Shown here: positions 27,860 to 37,626 of the stretch, in pieces | How positions within the stretch are numbered: position 1 is the stretch's first letter | Layout: each line of letters starts with the position of its first letter | Assembly: GCF_947500125.1 (NCBI RefSeq) | Contig: NZ_CANMRA010000010.1 | Span: forward strand, 62,001-126,000 | Reading direction: 5' to 3' | Length of the DNA stretch: 64,000 bases | DNA from: an uncultured Kocuria sp. | GTDB lineage: Bacteria; Actinomycetota; Actinomycetes; Actinomycetales; Micrococcaceae | Notes under the pieces: generated by a model | Databases searched by the model: none | What the model was told of the DNA's origin: nothing | The model's input: the letters and a program-made list of their open reading frames with translations, nothing else | Position numbers and translations under genes: made by a program

Positions 27860-28972
27860 TCATCGGTGGGTGCGGCGCTCGTGGACCCCGCGGGCGACCG
27901 CCAGCAGCTCCCGCGCCGAGTCCTCCCACGAGTGGCCCCGGGCGCGGTCGAGGCCGGCCAGCACCCGGGTGCGGGCCCGGGCCGGGTCCTCGAGGGCGCG
28001 CACCGCGGCGGCGAACCCGGCGTCGTCGTCGGGCGCCGCGAAGGCCGCGGCGTCCCCAGCGACCTCCCGGAAGATCGGCAGGTCGCTGCACACCACGGGC
28101 GTGCCCGCCGCGAGCGCCTCCACGAGCGGCAGACCGTAGCCCTCGGCCCGCGAGGCGTGCACCAGGGCGGCGGCCTCGGCGAGCAGGGCCGTGTACTCGG
28201 CCTCGTCCACCCCGTCGTGGAAGACGACCCGCGCCCCGGCCGGGACGAGGGCCTCCAGCTGGGCCCGGCGGGCGGGGGAGATCCGGGAGAGCAGGTGCAG
28301 CTCGTGGTCCGGGAGCCGCCCGGCCGCGCGCAGCAGGGTCTCCACGTTCTTGTAGGGCAGGAAGGAGCCCATGTAGAGCAGCTTCCGCCCGCGCCGGGGC
28401 AGCCGCTCCAGCGCCGTCCCGGCGGAGAGCACGGAGCCGGGCTGGGGGGCGTTGGGCACCACGTGCACGGGGCGGCGGGTGAGCCGGTGGGCGGCGATGA
28501 GCTCGCGGGTGGTGTGCGAGACGGTCACCACGGCGTCGGCGCGGTCCAGCAGGACCCGCTGGGGCCACCAGGCCCGGTGGTAGAGCCGCCAGCCCGCGCG
28601 CACGGCGGCGGGCAGGTCCGCGGGCGGCTGGGGGTGGTCGTAGTAGATGAGGTCGTGCAGGGTGAGGATCAGCCCGTGCCGGCGGCCCGCGGAGCCCATG
28701 GTCTGCATCGGGGAGAACACGACGTCGGGCGCGTACCGGTTAAGCACCAGCGCCGTGGCGGCCTCGGCGGCCGAGACGGGGGAGGGACCGGTGACGTGGG
28801 GGAGGTCCGGCAGCATGGTGAGCTGACGGGGGTCGCTGACGAGCAGGGCCACGTCCAGCCCGGGGGTCCCGCCGGCGAGACCGGCCACGGACTCGGCCAG
28901 GCTCGCCCCGTAGCGGCTGATCCCGTCGTGGCGGCCGAGACGGGTGTAGCGGGCGTCCAGGAGCAGTCTCAC
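27860..28972 (-). CDS. Glycosyltransferase family 4 (GT-B fold)
   Basis: The 370-residue protein has an N-terminal acceptor domain (DGISRYGASLAESVAG) and a C-terminal nucleotide-sugar domain with YMGSFLPYKNVETLLRA near residue 200 and the retaining-GT4 motif ASRAEGYGLPLVEALAAGTPVV near residue 279. It likely transfers a sugar to a cell-envelope glycan or lipid; donor and acceptor are unknown. The start is GTG 28972 with a four-base overlap with the upstream hydrolase, so they form an operon. GC and codon use are backbone-like. Confidence 0.88.
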   Translation of the reverse strand: MRLLLDARYTRLGRHDGISRYGASLAESVAGLAGGTPGLDVALLVSDPRQLTMLPDLPHVTGPSPVSAAEAATALVLNRYAPDVVFSPMQTMGSAGRRHGLILTLHDLIYYDHPQPPADLPAAVRAGWRLYHRAWWPQRVLLDRADAVVTVSHTTRELIAAHRLTRRPVHVVPNAPQPGSVLSAGTALERLPRRGRKLLYMGSFLPYKNVETLLRAAGRLPDHELHLLSRISPARRAQLEALVPAGARVVFHDGVDEAEYTALLAEAAALVHASRAEGYGLPLVEALAAGTPVVCSDLPIFREVAGDAAAFAAPDDDAGFAAAVRALEDPARARTRVLAGLDRARGHSWEDSARELLAVARGVHERRTHR

Positions 28973-30120
28973 CGGCCGCGTCCTCGGCGCCGACGCCGCC
29001 CCCGGGGCCCTCGGGCCCCTCGGCGCACGATGCGCTGCAGCCCGGTGAACGGTGCGGTGTCGGGCGCCGCGACGTCGGCGGGGGGCGCCTGGGCGTGCAG
29101 CGCGGACGGCTCGCCCTCCGGCGCGGGAGCCGGCTCGGGAGCGGGGGAGGAGAGGAAGTCGTGGACCAGCTCGGCCGTGCGCCCGGGAGCCTCGTAGTGG
29201 ATGAGGTGGCCCACCCCGTCCAGGACCTCGAGACGGTGCCGGGGGATCCAGGACGCCATCGTCCGCTGCGCGGCGACCGAGCCCAGCTGGTCCTGCGCGC
29301 CCACGACCAGCAGGGTCGGCATGGACAGCTGCATGGCGACCTCCGCGACCGTGTGCGAGACGGAGGCCTCGTAGGCCTCCAGCAGCACGTCCCGGTCCGC
29401 GAAGGCCGAGAAGTACGCCCGGTGCTGGTGGCGCACGTAGCCGCGGACCCGGGGGTCCTGCGACGTGGTCATGACCCCGCTCATCGCGTCCGTGACGAGC
29501 CAGCTGGAGAGCAGCCGGTGGCCCAGCCGCCGCGGCAGGACCCGGCCCACCCGGTAGTAGGTCGTCGTCAGACGGCTCAGCAGCGCCGGTCCGCCCTCCA
29601 GGGCGGGCTCGCAGATCGGGTTGACGAGCACCAGCCGCTCGACCATCGCCGGGTGGGCGGCGGCGAAGTGCGCGGCGACCACGGAGCCGAAGGAGTGGCC
29701 CAGGACGGCGACGCCGTGCCGGGCGCCGTCGTGCACCGCGCCGTCGGTGAGGGCCTCGACGAAGCCGCGCAGGAAGTCCGCGTACCCGGCGATGTCGTGG
29801 GGGCGGTCGGGGAAGGGCTCGGAGCGGCCGAAGCCGGGCAGGTCGGGGACGACGACGTGGTAGCGCTCGCGCAGCCGGTCGGCGATCAGCTGCAGGCCGT
29901 GGTGGTCGCCGCGGAAGCCGTGGACCAGCACGAGCAGCGGCTTGGGGGTCCGGTCGACGTCGTAGAACCAGTAGCGCACCTTGTGCCCGTCCAGGACCAT
30001 GCTGCGCCGCTCGGCCCAGGGGTTCTGCACGGCGCTGCCCGGCACCTCGGCCTGCCGCCCCGCTGCGGGGCGCTCGCCGCCGTCCGGTGCTCCGTGCCGC
30101 GCGCCGGCCGCTGCCGTCAT
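28969..30120 (-). CDS. Alpha/beta hydrolase
   Basis: The 383-residue protein has the oxyanion region LVLVHGFRGDHHG near residue 65, the nucleophile elbow VLGHSFGSVVAAHF, the acid in VVGAQDQLGS and the catalytic histidine in GVGHLIHYE, so all triad positions are present. The C-terminal 60 residues are Pro/Ala-rich and end in a strongly basic run of Arg and Gly. GGGAGG four bases before ATG 30120 sets the start. It is translationally coupled to the glycosyltransferase; the substrate is unknown. It diverges from leuS. Confidence 0.85.
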   Translation of the reverse strand: MTAAAGARHGAPDGGERPAAGRQAEVPGSAVQNPWAERRSMVLDGHKVRYWFYDVDRTPKPLLVLVHGFRGDHHGLQLIADRLRERYHVVVPDLPGFGRSEPFPDRPHDIAGYADFLRGFVEALTDGAVHDGARHGVAVLGHSFGSVVAAHFAAAHPAMVERLVLVNPICEPALEGGPALLSRLTTTYYRVGRVLPRRLGHRLLSSWLVTDAMSGVMTTSQDPRVRGYVRHQHRAYFSAFADRDVLLEAYEASVSHTVAEVAMQLSMPTLLVVGAQDQLGSVAAQRTMASWIPRHRLEVLDGVGHLIHYEAPGRTAELVHDFLSSPAPEPAPAPEGEPSALHAQAPPADVAAPDTAPFTGLQRIVRRGARGPRGRRRRRGRGR

Positions 30121-30213
30121 GGTTCCTCCCTGCGGGCCCGCCGGACGCCCGGTGCGTCCCGGCCCGCTGTCGATGCTATCGGCTGCGGACCGGGACGCCG
30201 GGCGGCCCTGGGC

Positions 30214-30270
30214 TAGGATGGGACGGATTCCACCACCGTCGGCGCACCGCCGGGCATCCGTGATGCCCGG
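30214..30270 (+). promoter_or_regulatory. leuS leader: -10 box and stable hairpin
   Basis: TAGGAT (30214-30219) is a plausible -10. CCGGGCATC (30250-30258) and GATGCCCGG (30262-30270) form a perfect nine-pair stem with a three-base loop, 72 bases before the leuS start. I see no T-box sequence (GGGTGGTACCGCG-like) and no T run. The hairpin may shape the leader or end transcription early. Confidence 0.35.
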
Positions 30271-30342
30271 GTGCCGCCCACGCGACCGCGCGCCGCCCGT
30301 TCCGAAGGCCGGCGGCGGTCCACGACCGCGAAGGCGAGGACC

Positions 30343-32835
30343 GTGACCGAACAGCAGCACACGACCGAGAGCACCGGGTACGACTTCCGCGCCATGGAGG
30401 CGGCGTGGCCGTCGTTCTGGGCGGAGCAGCAGGTCTACGCGCCCGTCGACGACGGCTCGCGGGAGCGCCGCTACGTCCTGGACATGTTCCCGTACCCCTC
30501 GGGCGACCTGCACATGGGGCACGCGGAGGCCTTCGCGATGGGCGACGTGGTCGCCCGGTACTGGCGCCAGCGCGGCTACGACGTGCTGCACCCGATCGGC
30601 TGGGACTCCTTCGGGCTGCCCGCGGAGAACGCGGCGATCAAGCGTGACGCCCACCCGGCGGAGTGGACCTACGCCAACATCGAGACGCAGAAGGCCTCCT
30701 TCCAGCGCTACGCGATCAGCGCGGACTGGTCCCGGGAGATCCACACCTCCGACCCGGAGTACTACCGGTGGACGCAGTGGCTGTTCCTGCAGTTCCACGC
30801 CAAGGGCCTGGCGTACCGGAAGAACTCGCCGGTCAACTGGTGCCCCAAGGACCAGACGGTGCTCGCCAACGAGCAGGTCGTCAACGGGGCGTGCGAGCGC
30901 TGCCACACCCCGGTGACCAAGAAGGCCCTGAACCAGTGGTACTTCAGGATCACCGACTACGCCGACCGGCTGCTCGAGGACATGGCCGCGCTCGAGGGCC
31001 ACTGGCCCGAGCGCGTGCTGGCCATGCAGCGCAACTGGATCGGGCGCTCCGAGGGCGCCCACGTGCGCTTCGCCATCGAGGGCGCCGGCGAGGGCGGGAC
31101 GGACCGGGAGGTCACCGTGTTCACGACCCGCCCCGACACCCTCTACGGCGCCACGTTCTTCGTGGTCGCCGCGGACGCGGAGCTGGCCGGGGAGATCGTC
31201 GCCCCCGAGCACGCCGCGGAGCTGGCCGCCTACCGCGAGCAGGTCAAGGCGCTGTCCGACATCGAGCGCCAGGCCACCGACCGGCAGAAGACCGGGGTGT
31301 TCCTGGGCCGCCACGCCGTCAACCCGCTCAACGGCGAGAAGCTGCCCGTGTGGGCCGCGGACTACGTGCTGGCCGACTACGGCACCGGCGCGATCATGGC
31401 CGTGCCCGCCCACGACCAGCGCGACCTCGACTTCGCGCGCACCTTCGACCTGCCCGTGCGCGCGGTCCTGGACACCGGGGAGGAGGACCCCGCCGAGACC
31501 GGGACCGCCACCACGGGCGAGGGCACCCTGATCAACTCGGGCGAGCTGTCCGGGCTGGCGAAGGACGAGGCCGTCGAGCGCGCCATCGGCCTGGTCGAGG
31601 CCGCCGGGACGGGCAACCGCCAGGTCAACTTCCGGCTGCGCGACTGGCTGCTGTCCCGCCAGCGGTTCTGGGGGGCGCCCATCCCGATCGTGCACTGCCC
31701 CGCGTGCGGCGAGGTGCCCGTGCCCGAGGAGCAGCTGCCCGTGCGGCTGCCCGACGACCTGCGCGGCGAGCAGCTCGCGCCCAAGGGCCGGTCCCCGCTC
31801 GCGGCGGTCGAGGACTGGGTCAACGTCGAGTGCCCCGCCTGCGGCGGCCCCGCCCAGCGCGACACCGACACCATGGACACCTTCGTGGACTCCTCCTGGT
31901 ACTACCTGCGCTTCGTCTCCCCGAACGACGAGAACGCCGCGTTCGACCTGGAGGAGACCCGCAAGTGGATGCCCGTGGACCAGTACGTGGGCGGCGTGGA
32001 GCACGCGATCCTGCACCTGCTCTACTCGCGGTTCTTCACCAAGGTGCTCTTCGACCTGGGGCTCGTGGACTTCACCGAGCCGTTCAAGGCGCTGCTGAAC
32101 CAGGGCCAGGTGCTCAACGGGGGCCGGGCGATGTCCAAGTCCCTCGGCAACGGCGTGGACCTGGGCGAGCAGCTGGACCGGTTCGGCGTGGACGCCGTGC
32201 GCCTGACCATGGTCTTCGCCTCCCCGCCCGAGGACGACGTGGACTGGGCCGACGTCTCCCCGCAGGGCTCCCAGAAGTTCCTGGCCCGCGCCTGGCGCCT
32301 GGCCCAGGACGTGGACTCCGCACCGGGGGCGGACCCGGCCGCCGGTGACCCGTCCGTGCGGCGGGCGACCCACCGGGCCGTCGACGACGCCGCCCAGCTG
32401 CTCGACGCCGCGAAGTTCAACGTGGTGATCGCCAAGACCATGGAGCTGGTCAACGTGGTCCGCAAGGCCATCGACTCCGGCTGCGGGCCCGCAGACCCGG
32501 CCGTGCGCGAGGCGGCGGAGGCCGTGGCGGTCCTGCTGTCGCTGGTCGCCCCGTACACGGCCGAGGACATGTGGCACGCGCTGGGCCACGAGGGCTCCGT
32601 CGTCGTCGCGGGCTGGCCCGAGGTCGACCCGGAGCTGCTCGTGGACGACACCGTCACCGCCGTGGTGCAGATCAAGGGCAAGGTCCGGGACCGGCTCGAG
32701 GTGCCCGCCGACATCGGCGAGGACGCCCTGCGCGAGCTGGCCCTGGGCTCGGAGACGATCCGCCGCCAGCTCGGCGACGCCGAGATCCGCAAGGTGATCG
32801 TGCGCGCGCCCAAGCTCGTCAACATCGTGGCCTGA
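30343..32835 (+). CDS. leuS: Leucyl-tRNA synthetase
   Basis: It charges tRNA-Leu. The class I HIGH motif is present as LHMGHAEAF near residue 57, and KMSKS appears as [11 protein letters not shown] near residue 597; the editing domain carries [14 protein letters not shown] and [10 protein letters not shown]. At 830 residues from GTG 30343 it is full length. A GAGG shortly upstream supports this start. The nearby leuA attenuator (54.7 kb) would sense the charging state this enzyme sets. Confidence 0.97.
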   Translation: MTEQQHTTESTGYDFRAMEAAWPSFWAEQQVYAPVDDGSRERRYVLDMFPYPSGDLHMGHAEAFAMGDVVARYWRQRGYDVLHPIGWDSFGLPAENAAIKRDAHPAEWTYANIETQKASFQRYAISADWSREIHTSDPEYYRWTQWLFLQFHAKGLAYRKNSPVNWCPKDQTVLANEQVVNGACERCHTPVTKKALNQWYFRITDYADRLLEDMAALEGHWPERVLAMQRNWIGRSEGAHVRFAIEGAGEGGTDREVTVFTTRPDTLYGATFFVVAADAELAGEIVAPEHAAELAAYREQVKALSDIERQATDRQKTGVFLGRHAVNPLNGEKLPVWAADYVLADYGTGAIMAVPAHDQRDLDFARTFDLPVRAVLDTGEEDPAETGTATTGEGTLINSGELSGLAKDEAVERAIGLVEAAGTGNRQVNFRLRDWLLSRQRFWGAPIPIVHCPACGEVPVPEEQLPVRLPDDLRGEQLAPKGRSPLAAVEDWVNVECPACGGPAQRDTDTMDTFVDSSWYYLRFVSPNDENAAFDLEETRKWMPVDQYVGGVEHAILHLLYSRFFTKVLFDLGLVDFTEPFKALLNQGQVLNGGRAMSKSLGNGVDLGEQLDRFGVDAVRLTMVFASPPEDDVDWADVSPQGSQKFLARAWRLAQDVDSAPGADPAAGDPSVRRATHRAVDDAAQLLDAAKFNVVIAKTMELVNVVRKAIDSGCGPADPAVREAAEAVAVLLSLVAPYTAEDMWHALGHEGSVVVAGWPEVDPELLVDDTVTAVVQIKGKVRDRLEVPADIGEDALRELALGSETIRRQLGDAEIRKVIVRAPKLVNIVA

Positions 32836-32901
32836 GCCCGGGCTCCCGCGCCAGGGAGCACGACCACGGACAGCCCTCGCCCTCCCGGGCGCGGGGGCCG
32901 G

Positions 32902-32944
32902 CGGCCGTCGCAGCACCTCGGACACCGCGGAGCTGCGACGGCCG
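32902..32944 (+). terminator. Hairpin after leuS
   Basis: CGGCCGTCGCAGC (32902-32914) pairs perfectly with its complement at 32932-32944 (13 pairs, 17-base loop). It stands 66 bases after the leuS stop and before comEA. There is no T run, as is common for terminators of this GC content. Confidence 0.6.
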
Positions 32945-33077
32945 TGCCGCGTTCGGGGGCGTCCCGTCGGCGGGCCGTGCCGGTGTCCGGGCTGCACAGC
33001 CGCCCCCGGGTCCGCGCGCGTCCCCAACGGGGCCCCGGCCGGGACGCCTGCCCGCCCGGCCGGGGTGAGCTGGGGGC

Positions 33078-34076
33078 ATGACCGGTACCGTGCCGCCCGC
33101 CCGACGGCGGGCGACCCCCGCCCCACCCCCATCCGCCACGGAGCCCGGCACCGGGAGCACGGCGGCGCCCGGCGCCCCGCCGGCCGAACGGCTGGCGGCG
33201 CTGCTGGCCGAGACCGGCCCCACGGCGCCTGCCCGGCCGCCGTCCCCTGAGGCCACGTCCCCCGAGGCCGCAGTGTCCGGGACGGTCCCCGCCCACCGCC
33301 GTCAGACCGCCGCCCGGACCCGGGTGCCGGCATCGCTGCTGCTGATCGCCCTGGCCGCGCTCACCGGGCTCGCCTGGACGGTGCTGGGGCCAGGGCGGGA
33401 CGGCGCCGGGACCCCGGACGCCGCCGGGCGTCCCGTCCTCGCCGAGGCGGAGCTGGGCACCGGCACCGGCCAGGAGGAGGAGCACGGCGACGCGGCCGGC
33501 GCGGACACAAGTGCGGACACGGCTGCGGACACCGGGCCCGGACCCGGGACGGTCCCACCGGCGCCCACCTCCGCTCCGGCGCCCTCCCAGGAACAGACGC
33601 TGTACGTGCACGTGACCGGGGAGGTGGCCCGCCCCGGCGTCGTGTCCGTCGAGGCCGGCGCTCGGGTCGTCGACGCGGTCGAGGCCGCCGGAGGGCTCAC
33701 GGACGCCGCCGTGACGCACACCGTGAACCTGGCCGCCCCGGTGACGGACGGCCAGCAGGTCCTCGTCCCCGGCGCGGACGCGGCGCCGGTCCCGGCAGTC
33801 CCCGCCGCCCCCGGGGCCGCAGCCGCGTCCGGCACCCCGGGGGCGCCGCCCGGGCCGTCGGAACCGAGCGCCGCGGCCCCGGGCGGGACGATGAACCTCA
33901 ACACGGCCACCGCGGCGGAGCTGGAGACCCTCCCACGGGTCGGCCCGGTGCTGGCCGGACGGATCGTGGAGTTCCGGCAGCAGCACGGCGGGTTCGCCGC
34001 CGTCACCGACCTCGACGCCGTGCCGGGGATCGGCCCCGCCCTGATGGAGGCTCTCGCGCCGCTGGTGAGCGTGTGA
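33078..34076 (+). CDS. comEA: ComEA family helix-hairpin-helix DNA-binding protein
   Basis: ComEA is the membrane-anchored DNA receptor of competence. The 332-residue protein has a Pro/Ala-rich cytoplasmic start, one membrane helix (about residues 80-97), a low-complexity Ala/Asp/Thr linker, a SLBB domain (LYVHVTGEVARPGVVSVEAG, from about residue 175) and a C-terminal double helix-hairpin-helix (NLNTATAAELETLPRVGPVLA, AVPGIGPALM). It overlaps comEC by four bases. The long disordered N-terminus is unusual compared with Bacillus ComEA (about 205 residues). Confidence 0.9.
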   Translation: MTGTVPPARRRATPAPPPSATEPGTGSTAAPGAPPAERLAALLAETGPTAPARPPSPEATSPEAAVSGTVPAHRRQTAARTRVPASLLLIALAALTGLAWTVLGPGRDGAGTPDAAGRPVLAEAELGTGTGQEEEHGDAAGADTSADTAADTGPGPGTVPPAPTSAPAPSQEQTLYVHVTGEVARPGVVSVEAGARVVDAVEAAGGLTDAAVTHTVNLAAPVTDGQQVLVPGADAAPVPAVPAAPGAAAASGTPGAPPGPSEPSAAAPGGTMNLNTATAAELETLPRVGPVLAGRIVEFRQQHGGFAAVTDLDAVPGIGPALMEALAPLVSV

Positions 34077-36655
34077 AGCACCCCGCCGCCTGGTGGGCCG
34101 GCGCCCTGGAGCACCAGGAGCACCGTGACGCCCGGGCCCCGGGGCGCACGTGGGACCTGCGGCTCGTCCCCGCCGCCCTGGGCGCGTGGCTCACGGGGCT
34201 GCTCGCCGGCCGGCTGTCCCCGGAACGGGCTGCGGCCGGCGGCGCGCTCTACCTGATGGCGCTGGTGCTCGGCCCCGCCCTGGTCCTCGCCGCGGCCCGC
34301 GGCCTCCGGCGCGAGGAGCCCCCACTCGGGCGGCACGGCGCCCCCGGGGCGTGGCGGGCCGTGCCGTGGTCGGCCGTGGCCCTGAGCACGCTGGCCGTCG
34401 CGGCCGTGCTGCTGAGCAGCACCGCCGCCCGGCACGACACCACCCACGGCCCGCTCGGGGAGGCCCTCGCCCGGGGTGGGACGCTGGCCGTCACCGCGGA
34501 GGTGGCCGAGCCGCCGCGCCGGTGGGCGGCCCCCGCCCCCGGCGCCGCCCACGAGGACGAGGACCGCGCCGGCGTGGTCCTCCAGCTGCGCCTCGACCAC
34601 GTCACCCACCGGGGCCGCGGCGGATCCGTCGACGTCACGGCCACGGTCTTCGCGGACGGGCCCGCGTGGGCCGCGCTGGTCCCGGGACAGCGGATCACTG
34701 CGCTGCTCACCGCCGGCCCGCCGGAACCCGGACCCCCGGTGCTGCGCGCCGCCGCGCCACCCGCGCACCTGCCGGCGGAGGAGCCCGGCCGCCGGGAGCA
34801 GGTCCGGGAGCGCTTCGTGCTCGCCACGGCCGGCCTCGGCCCCGACGCCGCGGGACTGCTGCCCGGGATGACCTTCGGCGAGCGCTCCGGGATCGGCCCC
34901 GAGCTCGACCAGGCCATGCGGGACACCGGACTGACCCACCTGACGGCCGTCTCCGGCGCCAACTGCGCCCTCGTCACGGCCCTGGCCGGGCACGCGGCCC
35001 TGTCCCTCGGCGCCGGGCGGCGCAGCTGCCTGACCGTCGGACTCGGTGCGCTGGCGGCGTTCGTGCTCCTCGTGGGCCCCGACCCCTCCGTGCTGCGCGC
35101 CGCCGTGATGGGCGGACTCGCCGCCCTGAGCCTCCTCACGGGGCGCACGGCCGTGTCCCTGGCCACCCTCTCGGGCGCCGTGATCGTCCTCGTCGTCGTC
35201 CGTCCGGCGCTCGCCGCCGAGTACGGCTTCGTCCTGTCGGTGCTGGCGACCGCGGGGATCGTGGTCAGCGGACGGCCCCTGACCCGGTGGCTGGGCACCC
35301 GGGTCCCGGACGTGCTCGCCGTGGCGGTCGCGATCCCGGCGGCGGCCCAGCTGTGGTGCGCCCCGGTGCTGGTGCTCCTCCAGCCGGCCGTGCCCGTGTA
35401 CTCCCTGCCGGCCAACGTGCTCGCCGCCCCGCTGGTGCCGGCGGTGACCGTGTGCGGCCTCGCGGGCCTGCTGCTGCTGAGCCTGCCCGACGGGACCGGA
35501 GCCGCGGCGGCCGTGCTGCCCCTGGGGGCGGGGGCGATGGCGGCGCGGCTCGTGGCCGGGACCGCCCGGTCGCTGGCCGGGGCCCCCGGGGCGCTGGCCC
35601 CGTGGCCCGAGGGCCCGCCGGGCGTGCTCCTGATGGTCCTGGCGAGCGCGGCGGCCCTGCTCACCGTGCACGCCCTGGACGTGCGCCGCCGACGCCCCGC
35701 ACCGACCGCCGGGACCCTGCGCGCGGACCCCGCCCCGGCCCCGGTCCCGGAGGAGCACTGGCGGGCACAGGCCCGCCGGCGCCGCAGACGACGCACGGCC
35801 GCCTCCGCGGCCGTGCTGCTCCTGGTCGTGCTGCTCGCCGTCCGCGCCGCCGTGGATGCCCGCCGCCCCCCGCCGGCGTGGGAGGCCGTAGTGTGCGACG
35901 TCGGCCAGGGCGACGCCGTGCTCCTGCGCACCGGGCCCGGACGGGCCGTCCTCGTGGACACCGGCCCCGAGCCGAGGGCCCTGGAACGGTGCCTGCGCCG
36001 CAGCGGGGTCGAGCACCTGGACCTCGTGGTCCTCAGCCACGCCCACGCCGACCACACCGGCGGCCTGCCCGCCCTCGCCCGGCACGGGCGGATCGACGAG
36101 GTCTGGTACGCCACCGCGGCCGCCGGGCCGCCGGAGGAGCTGACCCGGAGCCTGCCCGGGACGCCTGCCCGCCGCCCGCCTCCGGGGGAGACCCGGACGC
36201 TGGGCGGGCTGCGCCTGACCGTCCTCGCCCCCGAGCCGACCGCACCGGGGCGCTGGAGCGACCCGTCCTCCTCCGACGAGAACAACGCCTCCCTCGTGCT
36301 GCGCGCCGAGCTCACCGGCCCGGACAGCGGGACCACCTCCTGGCTGCTCGCGGGGGATCTCGAGGAGGAGGGCGCCCGCGCCCTCGTGCGCACCGCCGGC
36401 CCGCTCCTGGACGTCGACGTCCTCAAGGTCTCCCACCACGGCGCCCGCAACGGGGGCACCGCCATCATCGACGCCGCCAGCCCCGGGCTGGCCGTCGTCT
36501 CGGCCGGCCGGGACAACGACTACGGCCACCCCCACCCCCGAATCGTCTCCCACCTGCGCGGCCGGGGCGTCCCGCTCGTGCGCACCGACGAGCACGGCGG
36601 CGCCTACCTCCTGCGCGAGGGCGGGCACCTGCGAGCGGTCCCCGCCGACCCCTAG
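34073..36655 (+). CDS. comEC: ComEC/Rec2 DNA uptake channel
   Basis: ComEC forms the inner-membrane channel for single-stranded DNA uptake. The 860-residue protein has N-terminal helices, an OB-like region, the competence domain with LTAVSGANCALVTALAGHAAL near residue 293, a long run of membrane helices, and a C-terminal metallo-beta-lactamase domain (CDVGQGDAVLL; LSHAHADHTGG) whose HxHxDH motif is complete, so a nuclease role is possible. The start is GTG 34073 overlapping comEA. Other competence genes are not in the window. Confidence 0.93.
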   Translation: MKHPAAWWAGALEHQEHRDARAPGRTWDLRLVPAALGAWLTGLLAGRLSPERAAAGGALYLMALVLGPALVLAAARGLRREEPPLGRHGAPGAWRAVPWSAVALSTLAVAAVLLSSTAARHDTTHGPLGEALARGGTLAVTAEVAEPPRRWAAPAPGAAHEDEDRAGVVLQLRLDHVTHRGRGGSVDVTATVFADGPAWAALVPGQRITALLTAGPPEPGPPVLRAAAPPAHLPAEEPGRREQVRERFVLATAGLGPDAAGLLPGMTFGERSGIGPELDQAMRDTGLTHLTAVSGANCALVTALAGHAALSLGAGRRSCLTVGLGALAAFVLLVGPDPSVLRAAVMGGLAALSLLTGRTAVSLATLSGAVIVLVVVRPALAAEYGFVLSVLATAGIVVSGRPLTRWLGTRVPDVLAVAVAIPAAAQLWCAPVLVLLQPAVPVYSLPANVLAAPLVPAVTVCGLAGLLLLSLPDGTGAAAAVLPLGAGAMAARLVAGTARSLAGAPGALAPWPEGPPGVLLMVLASAAALLTVHALDVRRRRPAPTAGTLRADPAPAPVPEEHWRAQARRRRRRRTAASAAVLLLVVLLAVRAAVDARRPPPAWEAVVCDVGQGDAVLLRTGPGRAVLVDTGPEPRALERCLRRSGVEHLDLVVLSHAHADHTGGLPALARHGRIDEVWYATAAAGPPEELTRSLPGTPARRPPPGETRTLGGLRLTVLAPEPTAPGRWSDPSSSDENNASLVLRAELTGPDSGTTSWLLAGDLEEEGARALVRTAGPLLDVDVLKVSHHGARNGGTAIIDAASPGLAVVSAGRDNDYGHPHPRIVSHLRGRGVPLVRTDEHGGAYLLREGGHLRAVPADP

Positions 36656-36690
36656 CCCCGCACGCGCACCGGACCCGCGCGTCCCAGCTC

Positions 36691-36750
36691 ATGGGACCCC
36701 AGCCCGTGGGACCCCAGCCCGTGGGATCCCAGCCCGTGGGACCCCAGCCC
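36691..36750. repeat. Tandem repeat, four 15-bp units
   Basis: Four near-identical copies of GTGGGACCCCAGCCC (first copy begins with A; third has T in place of one C) lie end to end at 36691-36750, with a decayed fifth unit just upstream (36676-36690). The array fills the gap between convergent comEC and the channel gene. Each unit carries the near-palindrome TGGGACCCCA, so several small hairpins could form on either strand. Confidence 0.85.
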
Positions 36751-36777
36751 CGCGCGAGCCCCGGTCCTGTGCGAGCT

Positions 36778-37503
36778 CTAGTCCCGCGGACCGGGTCCGC
36801 GACCGTCGCGCCGGCGCAGCTGCTCGGAGAGCTCCGCCACCTGGGCCCGCAGCGCCGACACCTCCGCGGAGAGGTCACGGCCCGCGCGGACGGCCACCGC
36901 CTCCACCAGCCAGGAGGCCAGCAGGGCCGTGACCAGGCCCAGCACCGCCACCCCGGCCAGCATCAGGACCACCGCGACACCGCGCCCCAGGACAGTGACC
37001 GGGTACAGGTCCCCGTAGCCCACCGTGCTCATGGTCGTCACCGTCCACCAGACGGCCTCCCCGAAGCTCGTGATGCTCGCCCCGGGGGCGCCCCGCTCCG
37101 CGTCCAGCACGGCCAGCGACCCGACCAGCCCGAGCAGGAGCGCCCCGCCGGCCAGGTGCACGGCCACCCGCCCCCGCAGATCCGCCGAGGCCCGGCGGTT
37201 GACGACGAGCACGAGGGCGACCAGCCGCAGCAGCTCCAGCTGCCGGAACACCGGGAAGATCAGCACCACCAGGTCCAGCAGATGGCGGGCGACGAACGCC
37301 CGCCGGTCCTCCGCCCCCAGCAGGCGCACCACGTAGTCCACGACGAACAGCGCCCACACCGTCCCCAGCACCACCCGGCACGCCAGCACCACCCGGGGGT
37401 CCAGCCCCGGGTCGAGGACGGGCCACGCCCACGCCAGCAGGAAGACGACGGCGGCCGCGGTCAGCACCCGGCCGGACACCCGTTCCCCGCGACCCCGCCT
37501 CAT
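36778..37503 (-). CDS. Potassium channel (voltage-gated-like, two-pore-helix type)
   Basis: The 241-residue protein has helices resembling a reduced voltage-sensor region (about residues 10-110), then a pore helix and selectivity filter TMSTVGYGDLYPVT near residue 170, a last inner helix, and a C-terminal coiled coil (LSAEVSALRAQVAELSEQLRR) that should hold the tetramer together. TVGYGD is diagnostic of K+ selectivity. The voltage sensor has few regularly spaced arginines, so voltage gating is uncertain. The start at ATG 37503 has no strong ribosome binding site; GTG 37479 is an alternative. Confidence 0.88.
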   Translation of the reverse strand: MRRGRGERVSGRVLTAAAVVFLLAWAWPVLDPGLDPRVVLACRVVLGTVWALFVVDYVVRLLGAEDRRAFVARHLLDLVVLIFPVFRQLELLRLVALVLVVNRRASADLRGRVAVHLAGGALLLGLVGSLAVLDAERGAPGASITSFGEAVWWTVTTMSTVGYGDLYPVTVLGRGVAVVLMLAGVAVLGLVTALLASWLVEAVAVRAGRDLSAEVSALRAQVAELSEQLRRRDGRGPGPRD

Positions 37504-37626
37504 GCCACGATCATGACCCCACCGCCCGGCGCCACGCCACCACATGTCGCCCGGACGTGGGAAGCTGGAGACCACCCCACCCCAGCACGCGGCCCCTCCC
37601 GGCCGCCACCACAGGAGGACGCGGCC

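Noticed and set aside
22778-27860. Integron-like cassette array with attC sites
   Set aside because: The three hairpins lack the R'/R'' core (GTTRRRY) and no tyrosine integron integrase is present.
30121-30342. T-box leader before leuS
   Set aside because: No T-box sequence and no stem I specifier loop were found; only a short hairpin is present.
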